Below are positions 10,004-18,329 of a stretch of 64,000 bases of DNA, piece by piece. Source of the stretch: an uncultured Clostridia bacterium (GTDB lineage Bacteria; Bacillota; Clostridia; TANB77; CAG-508); contig CANRAW010000003.1 of the NCBI GenBank assembly GCA_947628715.1, positions 1-64,000 of the forward strand. The letters are read 5' to 3'. The position numbers and the translations under genes are program-made. Position 1 is the stretch's first letter, and every line of letters starts with the position of its first letter. The notes below the pieces were generated by a model. The model did no database searches. It was not told the origin of the DNA and was given only the letters and a program-made list of their open reading frames with translations.

Positions 10004-10023
10004 ATCTAGGTCTACTCTTTTTT
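9996..10023 (+). terminator. Terminator of the ADP-ribosylglycohydrolase gene
   Basis: The 9-bp stem AAGAGTAGA/TCTACTCTT with a 6-base loop is followed by a T run; it overlaps the stop codon. Confidence 0.85.
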
Positions 10024-10197
10024 GTAATATATTGTTAATGATTATAGACAAGATATAAAACTTTAAGAGTTCTACCTTTTATATTTTGTTTTAAACCTGT
10101 TAATATCTCATACATTATAGTTTTATTCATTACTTTATAACTTTTGTTATTTCTATATTTATGCTTAAATTAATGCTATTTTAGGTATGCTTATGAT

Positions 10198-11013
10198 CTA
10201 CGATTTTATATTTAATACTTCCTTATAATTAGGTCTTTTATCAAATGCGATTTCTCCATTTTCTAATTTTTGCCATATTTCAGCACTTACTTTTAGTTCT
10301 CCTTTTATGATTTTTTGTAAAACACCAATTGGAGATGTTGGATCAATAGTTCCTGTAAATAATTTTATATCCTTCTCATAAAATTCAAATGTAAATAGCC
10401 CTTTTATTTCTTCATCAAAAACGGAAATTAAAGCATAACTATTTTTAAAATACTTTTGTCCTTCTATTCTTCGAGGCAAATATCTAACGACAAAAATTCT
10501 ATCCTTGATTAATTTTTCTGATGATGACATACTATCTATTACAGTTACTAGATCTCCAATTTTAAACTTTGTACCTGCTCCATTTTCAAAATCGGTAACA
10601 TACATAGTCGTACTTCCCAATAAAAGCCTCTGCTTTTTCTTGTATGTAAAATCTGTCCTTTCTAATTCTCCCTTATAATTGTAATAATGTATTTTGTGCG
10701 TAGGTTTAATATTTTGTTTTAAATAATCATCATCTAAATATTTATCATTTTCAAATTGTTCTGCATATTGTAAATCTTCTATTTCTGTAATCCTAAAAAT
10801 ATAATCTGTTCTTTCAATACTAAACAATTCCTCTACTGTAATATTTTTTTTACCTTCTACATAATAACCTGTTTCATATTGATCTCTCATCATTTTTTCA
10901 AGATAATATTTTCCTTCTTGTATTGCCATATCTAAATTGCTATATACTTCGCTTTTGTATTGAGGTTCTTCCAAAGCAAAATATACTTCTAATTCCAAGT
11001 GATATATTTTCAT
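10198..11013 (-). CDS. Hypothetical protein, 271 residues
   Basis: I do not recognise this protein. It is soluble, acidic and has no signal peptide or membrane segment. A middle segment (about 130-180, KFKIGDLVTVID followed by RIFVVRYLPRR) looks like a small beta-barrel, as in SH3-like domains. It begins 5 bp after the stop of the next gene upstream on the same strand (11019-11894), so the two are co-translated. A GAGGAG site lies just before the ATG. Confidence 0.55.
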   Translation of the reverse strand: MKIYHLELEVYFALEEPQYKSEVYSNLDMAIQEGKYYLEKMMRDQYETGYYVEGKKNITVEELFSIERTDYIFRITEIEDLQYAEQFENDKYLDDDYLKQNIKPTHKIHYYNYKGELERTDFTYKKKQRLLLGSTTMYVTDFENGAGTKFKIGDLVTVIDSMSSSEKLIKDRIFVVRYLPRRIEGQKYFKNSYALISVFDEEIKGLFTFEFYEKDIKLFTGTIDPTSPIGVLQKIIKGELKVSAEIWQKLENGEIAFDKRPNYKEVLNIKS

Positions 11014-11018
11014 TAGTT

Positions 11019-11894
11019 CTACATCTCCTCATCATTTAATTTTGCATAATTAGGCATTTTTATATTTTCGTTCATTTTTTTATATTTTGGAAACCAACTC
11101 GGAGAATTTTCGTTATAATCAAAATTCTGCTCATTCCATAATCTGCAACCTCTTTGCCAATTATTTTCTCCTAATTTGTTCTTTGCATTTAAAAAAGAAA
11201 TTAAATTGTTTAGTTCTTTTTGTGTTAATTTTCTAGGTATTGGTTTCATATATTCGGATCTTTCAAATAGTATTGCAAACTCTTCGCCTGTATTTAATCT
11301 ATAACAAAAATGAGGTGTCCTTTCTTGTGCTGATTTTATATAGCAAGTTGCACCCTCTAAATATTCTTCCCTATCTTTTACATTTGAAAAAGTTGCTCTA
11401 TCTATATACTCTATAAAGTTTCTATAATATGGCTTGTATAAGTTTTTAGGTGTTTTTTGTTTATTATATTTGTTCCATAATTTCACAACTAAATCCCAAT
11501 ATGTCATATCTTCCTCTATATCTCTTTGATCTATTGAAAAATACTTATCTCCTACATAAAGAGTTGCTATTGATATGGTATTCTTTTTATTTTTTCGCTG
11601 TTGCCTAAAAAATTGTTTATTTAATTTTTTTGTGTAGTATTCATTTCTTTGCAAATCTTCAATACTGATTATTGTATTTAAAAATTCCTCTAAATCAGTT
11701 CTATCTGATAGTTTAATATTTTCAAAACTATCAACAAAAGTAGGAGATAGAAGGCTCAATGTAACTTCGTATTTTTTATTGATATAATTAAAATGAGGGA
11801 CAGAGTAGGCACTACAATTTTTACAAACTGTTACTATTGCTTTTTTATTTGTTATTCCTAATAAAATTCTTTCATCTGTAATATAACAAGACAT
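11019..11894 (-). CDS. Hypothetical protein, 291 residues
   Basis: I do not recognise this protein. The N-terminal third contains CKNCSAY, a possible metal or structural motif, and the C-terminal part has a Trp-rich segment (NNWQRGCRLWNEQN, then PSWFPKY). No membrane segment is seen. It pairs with the downstream 10198-11013 gene (5-bp gap) as a two-gene unit carried as element cargo. The ATG follows GGAAGTGAAACA. Confidence 0.55.
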   Translation of the reverse strand: MSCYITDERILLGITNKKAIVTVCKNCSAYSVPHFNYINKKYEVTLSLLSPTFVDSFENIKLSDRTDLEEFLNTIISIEDLQRNEYYTKKLNKQFFRQQRKNKKNTISIATLYVGDKYFSIDQRDIEEDMTYWDLVVKLWNKYNKQKTPKNLYKPYYRNFIEYIDRATFSNVKDREEYLEGATCYIKSAQERTPHFCYRLNTGEEFAILFERSEYMKPIPRKLTQKELNNLISFLNAKNKLGENNWQRGCRLWNEQNFDYNENSPSWFPKYKKMNENIKMPNYAKLNDEEM

Positions 11895-11951
11895 ATTTAT
11901 TGTTTCACTTCCTATTCAATTTTAAATTTGTATTTAAAAATACAATGTATT

Positions 11952-11996
11952 ATACAATATCACATATCTTGAATTGGGGGCTATGTGATATTGTAT
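11952..11996. repeat. 15-bp perfect inverted repeat
   Basis: ATACAATATCACATA and its exact complement TATGTGATATTGTAT are separated by a 15-base loop containing GGGGG. It lies just upstream of the 11019-11894 gene and downstream of HU. It could be an operator or a structured 5' leader for the two-gene unit; the T-rich flank would also allow plus-strand termination. Confidence 0.6.
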
Positions 11997-12050
11997 ATTT
12001 TTATTATAATATGTTTTTCAAATTTTTGAACGGGTTTTTAGGTATTAAAA

Positions 12051-12073
12051 AAGTTCACTATTTTAGTGAACTT
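12051..12073 (-). terminator. Terminator downstream of HU
   Basis: The stem AAGTTCACTA/TAGTGAACTT is followed on the minus strand by TTTTTT, about 20 bp past the HU stop codon. Confidence 0.8.
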
Positions 12074-12094
12074 CGCTATAATTATATTATTAAT

Positions 12095-12373
12095 TTAATT
12101 TTCTTTTATTAAATCTTTTAATGCTTTACCTACTTTAAATACTGGCTCATTACAAGCAGGTATAATAATCTCCTTCTTATAAAAAGGTTGATAACCTTTT
12201 CTTTCTGCCCTTCTTACAACTTCAAATGATCCAAAATCTACAAGTTTAACTGTACCACCATTTATTAATTCTTCTGTAATAACATCTAGTATTGCTTGTA
12301 ATTGTTTTTTTGCCTCTGCATAATCTATATTAAGTTTTTTAGATATATTATTAATCACATCAAGTTCATTCAT
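12095..12373 (-). CDS. HU-family DNA-binding protein
   Basis: A 92-residue member of the HU/IHF family of histone-like proteins. The dimerisation helices fill residues 1-45. The signature VDFGSFEVVRRAERKG and the beta-arm region (about 55-75) follow, although the arm reads QPFYKKEIIIPACNEP rather than the usual GRNPQTG version. The final segment VFKVGKALKDLI is typical. It may act as an accessory factor for element recombination. It lies 23 bp downstream of the sortase gene on the same strand. Confidence 0.88.
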   Translation of the reverse strand: MNELDVINNISKKLNIDYAEAKKQLQAILDVITEELINGGTVKLVDFGSFEVVRRAERKGYQPFYKKEIIIPACNEPVFKVGKALKDLIKEN

Positions 12374-12396
12374 TACATCTTTTCTCCTTTGAATAA

Positions 12397-13179
12397 CTAT
12401 TTTTTTATCTTCTTTGCTACTACTACAAATCTTCCGTTCTCCTGAGAATAATCACAAGTAGATAAAGTTAATAATTGTTCTCCTAATCTTGCCGTTTTCC
12501 CTGTATCATATAAAGAGGCTAATTTACAATTATCTACATATTCTGTATATTCTGTTATGCTTTCTGCATTTACAAAATAATAATATCTAAATACATTTGT
12601 TTCATCTTGATAGTAAACTCTTGAATTAAACGCAGATATTATTTCATATTCGCTGTCATCTTCTACTGTTGTAAATCTTATTGTAGGATGTTCTTTATAA
12701 AAAGACTCGTCTTTGTATTTTACTAAATCTTCAAACATTAAGCCTTTTTTATTCCTATGTCCATATATTAATAAATTTTCACTAGGTTTTGTAAAGTCGT
12801 AGTCTTTATCCAAAAATAATGATCCACCTGCCACTTTCTCTTTTTTATAACTATGTGTTAGGTAATAATCATTATCTTTGGCTTGACATACTGGATAACT
12901 TATTTTAGTTCCATCTATTTCTAACCACCCTATAACTTCCTCGTTTTCTTTTTTTAATTCTTCTACTTTTAACATTCTTTCTGTCTTTTCAGGTGTTATT
13001 TTTTCTTTTGGAATATCAATTACATCTATAACTTTTGATATTTCCTCTTGCTCTTTATTATCTTTATTTTCAGTTGCTTTTGTTTTTAAAATTAATACAA
13101 CACTACAAATTATAATAATGCTCAATAATATAAATATTAATTTTTTATAACTATTTTTATTTTCTCTATGTTTTGCCAT
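12397..13179 (-). CDS. Class B sortase
   Basis: A 260-residue membrane-anchored transpeptidase. Residues 13-32 form an N-terminal transmembrane anchor. The catalytic domain begins around GWLEIDGTKISYPV (about 85-98) and includes the His in LLIYGHRNKKG, the Cys in LLTLSTCDYS and the Arg in NGRFVVVAKK, the usual His-Cys-Arg triad; the SrtB-like TLSTCDY form points to class B. The upstream neighbour is a sorting-signal surface protein, its likely substrate. Together they make a self-contained surface-display cassette within the element. Confidence 0.92.
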   Translation of the reverse strand: MAKHRENKNSYKKLIFILLSIIIICSVVLILKTKATENKDNKEQEEISKVIDVIDIPKEKITPEKTERMLKVEELKKENEEVIGWLEIDGTKISYPVCQAKDNDYYLTHSYKKEKVAGGSLFLDKDYDFTKPSENLLIYGHRNKKGLMFEDLVKYKDESFYKEHPTIRFTTVEDDSEYEIISAFNSRVYYQDETNVFRYYYFVNAESITEYTEYVDNCKLASLYDTGKTARLGEQLLTLSTCDYSQENGRFVVVAKKIKK

Positions 13180-13200
13180 TTCTTATCTTCCTTTATTATT

Positions 13201-13234
13201 AGAGGGCAGATCTCTTAAAATTTCTCTGCCCTCT
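13201..13234. terminator. Intercistronic hairpin between surface protein and sortase
   Basis: The 10-bp stem AGAGGGCAGA/TCTGCCCTCT lies between two minus-strand genes. The T run is on the plus-strand side, so for the minus operon it is more likely a stabilising or partial-attenuation hairpin that lowers sortase expression relative to its substrate. Confidence 0.55.
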
Positions 13235-13239
13235 TTTTT

Positions 13240-14916
13240 TTAATATTTTTTCATATTCTTATATAAAAATACTGATGATATAATGCTTATTACTAATAGC
13301 ATTACTGCTATATTTTGTACTCCTGTTGCTGGCAAAATTCCAGCTATTGTAGTATCGTCTTCTCCTGTCTTTGGTGTTTCGTCTAAATTATGGTTTGTAT
13401 TATTTGCGCTATTAGTAGTTCCAGTATTATTATTATTTGTATTAGTATTTGTATTTGTGTTTGTGTTAGGATCTGATATTTTTTCCTCTACTGCTACCAT
13501 AAATGGAGAAAGTTCTTCTACAACAATACTAACTTTTCCATCTTTAACTGTTTCTCTAAAATATTCAAAATCTTTATTTTGTTTTTGATGTACTATATAA
13601 ACATATTTTCCGTTATATTGAGTACCTACATTAAATGTTAGTGTTATTGCTCCTTCTATTTCTCCACCTACTGCGTGTAATTCTGTTAATATTAAATGTG
13701 TAAGAGTATTGACATTATATTTACTTTTTAATGTGTTTATTCCTGTACTTGTAATAGTTGCATATAATTCCGTATCTTGTTTTATTTCATCTGCTTTTAC
13801 AGTTACTCCTGTTGGTAAAACTCCGTCAAAATCAATTTTAACTTCTGAATCATCATTTACTTTAACACTTGTACGAGCTGTACCTGACACTCTAATTTTA
13901 AATTCGTATTTATGAGGTAATTCAAATTCTGAATTATATACCTCACAACTCAATATTGTTGTTTGTGGTTTTGAAAATAATAATTTTTCTAATTCCTCAT
14001 CAATTTTAGTTCTATATATGCCTTTTTTATTATATTCATCACTTTCATCTTTATAAAATTCAAAATTAACTTTTTTATTAGTTCCTTCAACAGTACCTGT
14101 TATATTTTTTTCATTATTATATGGTATTGTTATGTAGATATATGTGTTTAGATAATTCATATTAGTCATTGCGTCTTCAAACCAGTCGTCCCATCCACCT
14201 GCTCTAGGTATATAACGATTTCCACTAACTGCATAAGCCTCATTCCAATTATCATCTTCATCTAATGTTCCTGATTTAACTTTAAATTTTTCTAACTGAT
14301 AATTTTTATTTTCATCAGCAATAACTGACGAATATTCAGCGAAATGACCATATATGTTAGATACATCATTTACGAAATAACTTATATAACATTTTTTTGT
14401 TTTGTTACCCGTTGTAGTGTATTCAAGAGAAGTATTTGGTAAATCTTCATAAAACTTTATTACTTCATCAAGACTTTTAAATACTTTTGCTACTTGTAGA
14501 TCTAGTTCTATATATTTTTTACCTTCTATTTCTGTTATTGAATATTGCTTATTACTTTTATCTTTTACTGCTTTTACATCATTTGGGATTTCAATTTTAA
14601 CTTTTTGATTAAGAGTATTTATATTATTATTTTTTAAATAATTTTGAATTTCTTTAAATTTTTGCAAACTATAATTATTTTCATTTAGATTTATATAAAT
14701 ACCATAATCATAATTAACTTCTTTTTCATTTTCATAAACAGGATAATCAGTATATTGTTCCGCAGTTACTTCTCCTATCCAGTCAATATCATTATTGATT
14801 TTCTCTATATTGATATTTGTACTTTCTGCTCTTACAGTATTTGGAATAAATAAACATATTGCTAACAATGTTATTGCTAATAATACCAATATTTTCAAAC
14901 TATTTTTTACTTTCAT
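13240..14916 (-). CDS. LPXTG-type cell-wall-anchored surface protein
   Basis: A 558-residue secreted protein. Residues about 1-30 are a signal peptide (basic start, hydrophobic core, cleavage near VRA-ES). The body is predicted beta-rich. A low-complexity Asn/Thr spacer near residue 485-510 precedes the sorting signal LPATG, a hydrophobic segment and the positively charged tail KNMKKY. It should be anchored to peptidoglycan by the adjacent sortase. I do not recognise the ectodomain; adhesion or contact between mating cells is plausible for an element-borne surface protein. The Asn/Thr stretch is encoded by a short-period DNA repeat that could vary in length. Confidence 0.88.
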   Translation of the reverse strand: MKVKNSLKILVLLAITLLAICLFIPNTVRAESTNINIEKINNDIDWIGEVTAEQYTDYPVYENEKEVNYDYGIYINLNENNYSLQKFKEIQNYLKNNNINTLNQKVKIEIPNDVKAVKDKSNKQYSITEIEGKKYIELDLQVAKVFKSLDEVIKFYEDLPNTSLEYTTTGNKTKKCYISYFVNDVSNIYGHFAEYSSVIADENKNYQLEKFKVKSGTLDEDDNWNEAYAVSGNRYIPRAGGWDDWFEDAMTNMNYLNTYIYITIPYNNEKNITGTVEGTNKKVNFEFYKDESDEYNKKGIYRTKIDEELEKLLFSKPQTTILSCEVYNSEFELPHKYEFKIRVSGTARTSVKVNDDSEVKIDFDGVLPTGVTVKADEIKQDTELYATITSTGINTLKSKYNVNTLTHLILTELHAVGGEIEGAITLTFNVGTQYNGKYVYIVHQKQNKDFEYFRETVKDGKVSIVVEELSPFMVAVEEKISDPNTNTNTNTNTNNNNTGTTNSANNTNHNLDETPKTGEDDTTIAGILPATGVQNIAVMLLVISIISSVFLYKNMKKY

Positions 14917-15050
14917 TCTCTTTTCACCTCCTTATCTTTTGTAAGTATAATGCAAACCTTACATCTAAAATTCGACATTATCTGCTTGTAATAATATCAT
15001 AAAAAATTTTATTTTACAAGTGGTACTTCTATTTATTTTTTAAGTATAAA

Positions 15051-15078
15051 TTGTCCTTCTATAATTAATACTTATAAA
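15051..15078 (+). promoter_or_regulatory. Probable promoter of the repressor gene
   Basis: TTGTCC at 15051-15056, 16-bp spacer, TATAAA at 15073-15078. It lies in the divergent gap between the surface-protein gene and the XRE regulator, where an operator would be expected. Confidence 0.45.
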
Positions 15079-15109
15079 TATTAAAATATATACAAGAGGT
15101 GTTTGTAGT

Positions 15110-15433
15110 ATGGATAATTTAAGAAAATTAAGAGAGAAAAAACATCTATCACAAGTTAGACTTTCAATAGAACTTGAAGTTTCGCAAGAGTTAATATCTC
15201 AATATGAACTTGGAAAGTCTAGACCTAATATAGATAACTTAATTAAATTAGCTGATTATTTTAAATGTAGCACAGACTATCTTTTGGAAAGAACTAATAA
15301 CCCTAATATAGCAGGAGATCTGCCTGAAAGTATTATAGAAAGTAAAGAGATTATAGAAAAATATAGTGCTTTATCAAAAGAGGATAAAAAGCACTTTACG
15401 GATTTCTTAGAATATTTATCTAACAAAAAATGA
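15110..15433 (+). CDS. XRE-family transcriptional repressor
   Basis: A 107-residue protein with an N-terminal Cro/CI-type helix-turn-helix (residues about 3-60): LRKLREKKHLSQVRLSIEL, SQELISQYE and the DNLIKLADYFKCSTDYLL ending typical of the SMART HTH_XRE class. The C-terminal 45 residues are helical and may dimerise. It is transcribed away from the minus-strand blocks on either side, the position expected of the regulator keeping the element quiet. The ATG follows AGAGGTG. Confidence 0.9.
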   Translation: MDNLRKLREKKHLSQVRLSIELEVSQELISQYELGKSRPNIDNLIKLADYFKCSTDYLLERTNNPNIAGDLPESIIESKEIIEKYSALSKEDKKHFTDFLEYLSNKK

Positions 15434-15438
15434 AGGTG

Positions 15439-15717
15439 TTAGTTTTTATTTGTATCTAAACCTTCTATTGTTAATTTTGTTGCTAATGAATAAGCATAAA
15501 CAAAGACTTGTTTATATGTTTCTTCATTTTTCTCTGTTTCTAAATGATTAATTTTATCTAATAAGTTTCTTTGCTCATCTGTCAAAGTCTTATTCAAACT
15601 ATCTTCTAAATCTGATAATTGCTTAGATAGTTTATATTTTTTAGATGTCATAGTATAAATATCGTCCATAAAAGTATCATATAATTTTAGGATAGTTTTT
15701 TTATTATTTACATTCAT
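15439..15717 (-). CDS. Small DUF6809-like helical protein
   Basis: A 92-residue helical protein. Its second half (LTDEQRNLLDKINHLE, then QVFVYAYSLATKL) matches in pattern the middle of the 17551-18207 product (FTEEQKRIFEIYDYIQ, then GFVYAYCLGKEL). The two are therefore paralogues of a small helical family common in Firmicutes phages and integrative elements, which I associate with DUF6809. I chose the ATG at 15717, which has AAAGGA eight bases upstream, over an earlier ATG. Function unknown. Confidence 0.6.
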   Translation of the reverse strand: MNVNNKKTILKLYDTFMDDIYTMTSKKYKLSKQLSDLEDSLNKTLTDEQRNLLDKINHLETEKNEETYKQVFVYAYSLATKLTIEGLDTNKN

Positions 15718-15784
15718 ATTTTTTAGTCCTTTCAAGATCATTTTATTCTTATATTATAACTTAATTTTATCATTTTGGAACTAT

Positions 15785-15824
15785 AATTAAAAATCTACTT
15801 AAAATTAATAGTAGATTTTTAATT
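15785..15824. terminator. Bidirectional hairpin terminator candidate
   Basis: The 14-bp stem AATTAAAAATCTAC/GTAGATTTTTAATT lies in the otherwise empty 15742-16033 gap, between the small-gene block and the 15439-15717 gene. Confidence 0.5.
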
Positions 15825-16033
15825 ATATTATACTTTAACAATATTTTATTTCCTTCAAAATCATAGCAAATTTCAATTTATTTATTTTAATCATATTAAT
15901 TTATCCGTTTTCATTTTTTCTTGTTTAAAAGCGATTTTTAAAGTTTAAGGTTTTATTTCCTTTTAGGTAATATCTTCTTGTTTTCAACCTTTTGTAATCT
16001 CTTTCGTATTTGTAAAATTGATCCTCATAATAT

Positions 16034-16453
16034 TTATTGCTCCTTCTTTATATTAATTTCTATTGCTTTTTCTATTCCTAGTTTATCTACATCATTTAAA
16101 AATTTTTCATTTCTAATATTTTGCTTTAAAAAATTAATGTATCTTTGATGTTTTGCTAATGAAAATATTTTTTTACATTCACTAATTTGTTTTTTACTTA
16201 ATGAAATTGTTTCTCCATTATGCTGTCCTGTTACAATAAAAGTTCCTGCAATAACGTCATATTTTATAATTCTATTTAGTGGTAATCCTGTCATTTTGCC
16301 TTCATCATTAATTACAAGATCTATATTATGCTTTAACTCAATAATATCTATTCTTCCTTCTACTATATGCTGTAAATTTTTTAATGTATGTTCAATTTTT
16401 ACTTGCTTTGGTTCTTTATTTGGCTCTACTATTAATACTCTGATCTTACTCAT
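16034..16453 (-). CDS. DUF3846-like protein
   Basis: A 139-residue protein with the DUF3846 pattern: KIRVLIVEPNKEPKQVKIE, then LKNLQHIVEGRIDIIEL, then DEGKMTGLPLNR and YDVIAGTFIVTGQ. Such proteins are common in phages and conjugative elements of gut Firmicutes and have no established function. I chose the ATG at 16453 because AAAGGAG lies just upstream; the earlier ATG at 16471 overlaps the preceding gene. Confidence 0.75.
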   Translation of the reverse strand: MSKIRVLIVEPNKEPKQVKIEHTLKNLQHIVEGRIDIIELKHNIDLVINDEGKMTGLPLNRIIKYDVIAGTFIVTGQHNGETISLSKKQISECKKIFSLAKHQRYINFLKQNIRNEKFLNDVDKLGIEKAIEINIKKEQ

Positions 16454-16467
16454 TTTTTTGCTCCTTT

Positions 16468-16869
16468 TCATACAACTACATTTACTTTTCCGTCTTTAAT
16501 TTTAATTCCAATTTCTTTAATTTCTGTTTCTTTTTTTAAAACTATTGCACAGTCAAATGCTAATTTTAAATCTCTTTTTTCATTTTCCCATTCTTGCTCT
16601 TTTTCACTTACATATAAGAAAAACAATATATCTCTGCTTTCTGTTTTTTGATGTATAATATGATATATTTTTACATTCTTTTTTAATTCAAATTGCTTGA
16701 TCAATTGTAATTGCTCATCATTTGCTTTTAATAAATCTCCTTGAATTTCTGATGTATATATAATATCTTGTTTTGAAAAATTTTCTATTACATCTTGTTT
16801 TAATTTTAAAATTTTCATACGTTCAATAGCCTCTTGTTTCATCTTAATTATATTTTCTAATTCTTCCAT
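16468..16869 (-). CDS. Hypothetical protein, 133 residues
   Basis: I do not recognise this protein. The first 60 residues are helical and charged, and the last part (ETEIKEIGIKIKDGKVNVVV) looks beta-stranded. It starts after AGGAGATGATT and overlaps the ribosome-binding region of the next gene, so it belongs to the minus-strand small-gene operon running from about 19.5 to 16 kb. Confidence 0.55.
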   Translation of the reverse strand: MEELENIIKMKQEAIERMKILKLKQDVIENFSKQDIIYTSEIQGDLLKANDEQLQLIKQFELKKNVKIYHIIHQKTESRDILFFLYVSEKEQEWENEKRDLKLAFDCAIVLKKETEIKEIGIKIKDGKVNVVV

Positions 16870-16872
16870 TTT

Positions 16873-17040
16873 CTAATCATCTCCTAGAAACACATCATCT
16901 TCATTTACTATATATTGTTTTTTAGTTTCAATTTCTTCTATTAAGTAAGTTTCATCATCTGTATTTACTTTTAAAATCTTTCCATATTGCACATATTTTC
17001 CTATTGCAAAAGGTTTTATTTGTCCTTCTTTAAATAACAT
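16873..17040 (-). CDS. Small acidic hypothetical protein, 55 residues
   Basis: A short complete frame from ATG to TAG that starts MLFKEGQIKPFAIGKYVQY and ends VFLGDD. The next gene starts 4 bases past its stop and reads in the same direction. An AAGGAT element precedes the start. The tight packing in an operon of real genes supports it. Function unknown. Confidence 0.55.
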   Translation of the reverse strand: MLFKEGQIKPFAIGKYVQYGKILKVNTDDETYLIEEIETKKQYIVNEDDVFLGDD

Positions 17041-17047
17041 TTTTTAT

Positions 17048-17224
17048 TTATCCTTCCATTGTTATATTATTTATTACATTTACTAACCCATCACTAATAC
17101 CTAAAAAAGATCTATTTTTTGCCTCTTTTTGAATTGCTGTTTGTATTTGCTTATATGTATAATTACTATATAATTCTCTTTCTAGATCATCTATTAGTCT
17201 AAGTATAATTGTTGCTTTTCTCAA
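17048..17224 (-). CDS. Small hypothetical protein, 58 residues, TTG start
   Basis: A complete frame that starts with TTG after GAAGGTATAAAT and ends with TAA 7 bases before the following small gene. The product begins MRKATIILRLIDDLEREL and is helical. It is accepted because it fills the gap between bS6 and the 55-residue gene without overlap. Function unknown. Confidence 0.5.
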   Translation of the reverse strand: MRKATIILRLIDDLERELYSNYTYKQIQTAIQKEAKNRSFLGISDGLVNVINNITMEG

Positions 17225-17256
17225 ATTTATACCTTCTTTCTATTTAATTTCAATAT

Positions 17257-17544
17257 TTAATCATCTTTTTTAACAGTTAAAAACTTTATTATATCTTCTG
17301 TAATTCTATAATATCTCTCTATTTTGCTTATAACACTACTATCTGCTTCAAATTCAAATAGAACATAATATCCTTCTTTATATTTTTGAATTTCATAAGC
17401 AAATTTTCTCTTTCCTAATTCTTCTACTTTTGTAATAGATCCATTATTAGTATTTATTATTTCTTTTATTTTTTCTATTATTGTTTTTATTTCTTGATCT
17501 TCTGCTTTTGGTGTTACTATAATTATACTTTCATATTTGTTCAT
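17257..17544 (-). CDS. rpsF: Ribosomal protein bS6 encoded on the mobile element
   Basis: A 95-residue protein that matches bS6 along its whole length: MNKYESIIIVTP at the start, then KVEELGKRKFAYEIQKYKEG, YYVLFEFEAD, and the ending IERYYRITEDIIKFLTVKKD. bS6 binds 16S rRNA with bS18 in the platform of the small subunit and is normally encoded in rpsF-ssb-rpsR. Here neither ssb nor rpsR is next to it; it is inside the small-gene operon of the integrative element. It is therefore likely an acquired second copy, able to replace or compete with the host protein. Nothing in the sequence suggests decay. Confidence 0.85.
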   Translation of the reverse strand: MNKYESIIIVTPKAEDQEIKTIIEKIKEIINTNNGSITKVEELGKRKFAYEIQKYKEGYYVLFEFEADSSVISKIERYYRITEDIIKFLTVKKDD

Positions 17545-17550
17545 TATTTT

Positions 17551-18207
17551 TCATTTCCTTTCTATTATTTCAAATTTATCTTCTCCGATTATTAAACCTA
17601 GTGAACTACCATTTTCCCATATCATATGAATTGTGCCAATATCATCTACAAAGTCTACAATTCCTATTGTTCCGTCTGGTACAGGCTGTGGATCGTTGTG
17701 CATTTTTATAAGTTGTATCTTAGTTCCTTTTTTGTATTTTGATCTTATTTTTTCAATATCTTCATCAGTAATTTTTTTCATATTATTTTTTAATATAGAA
17801 ATAGTATCTTGTAATTGTTTACCTTTATTTATAAAATTTTCTACCTCTTTGTTAAGTTCTTTTCCTAAGCAATAAGCATATACAAAACCTTTTAAAGCAT
17901 AATCTGTTGAATATTCTGTTTGTATATAATCGTATATTTCAAATATTCTTTTTTGTTCTTCTGTAAATGTTTCTTTTAATCCATTTTCAGCCTCAACAAG
18001 TTCATTTGACAAAAATAAGTGTGTGTTTGTTACTTTATAAGCCAAACTAATAAAATTAGTAAATATACTTTCTAATATATTTATATTAGGATCTTTTTCT
18101 TGCTCCTTCTGAAAATAATTATTAAATGTTGTTATATATTTTTCTACTAACTTTTCATCATCTTTTGCTTTGTTTAGTAATTTTTTTAGTTCTTCTTTAC
18201 TTTTCAT
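17551..18207 (-). CDS. Protein with DUF6809-like and DUF4314 domains
   Basis: A 218-residue protein. Residues about 45-140 are helical and resemble the 15439-15717 protein (FTEEQKRIF, GFVYAYCLG). The C-terminal 60 residues match DUF4314: RSKYKKGTKIQLIKMHNDP, VPDGTIGIVDFVDDIGTIH and MIWENGSSLGLIIGEDKFEII. DUF4314 is frequent in mobile elements and has no assigned function. The bS6 gene follows 6 bp later. I chose the ATG at 18207; an in-frame GTG at 18222 is possible. Confidence 0.7.
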   Translation of the reverse strand: MKSKEELKKLLNKAKDDEKLVEKYITTFNNYFQKEQEKDPNINILESIFTNFISLAYKVTNTHLFLSNELVEAENGLKETFTEEQKRIFEIYDYIQTEYSTDYALKGFVYAYCLGKELNKEVENFINKGKQLQDTISILKNNMKKITDEDIEKIRSKYKKGTKIQLIKMHNDPQPVPDGTIGIVDFVDDIGTIHMIWENGSSLGLIIGEDKFEIIERK

Positions 18208-18329
18208 ATTTTTACTTCTCACTTTCTTTGATTGCTTTCCTTATTCTATGACTATTGAAAACATTTCTGCAATAATAAGTGCTACATAATTAATCTTGAT
18301 CCTTGTTTTGCTTTTATTTTTCATAAATA

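Noticed and set aside
11900..12112. 70-codon plus-strand ORF
   Set aside because: It spans a long hairpin and the HU terminator and has no start signal.
13380..13480. CRISPR-like or regulatory repeat in the surface-protein gene
   Set aside because: The short-period repeat encodes the Asn/Thr spacer before the LPATG signal.
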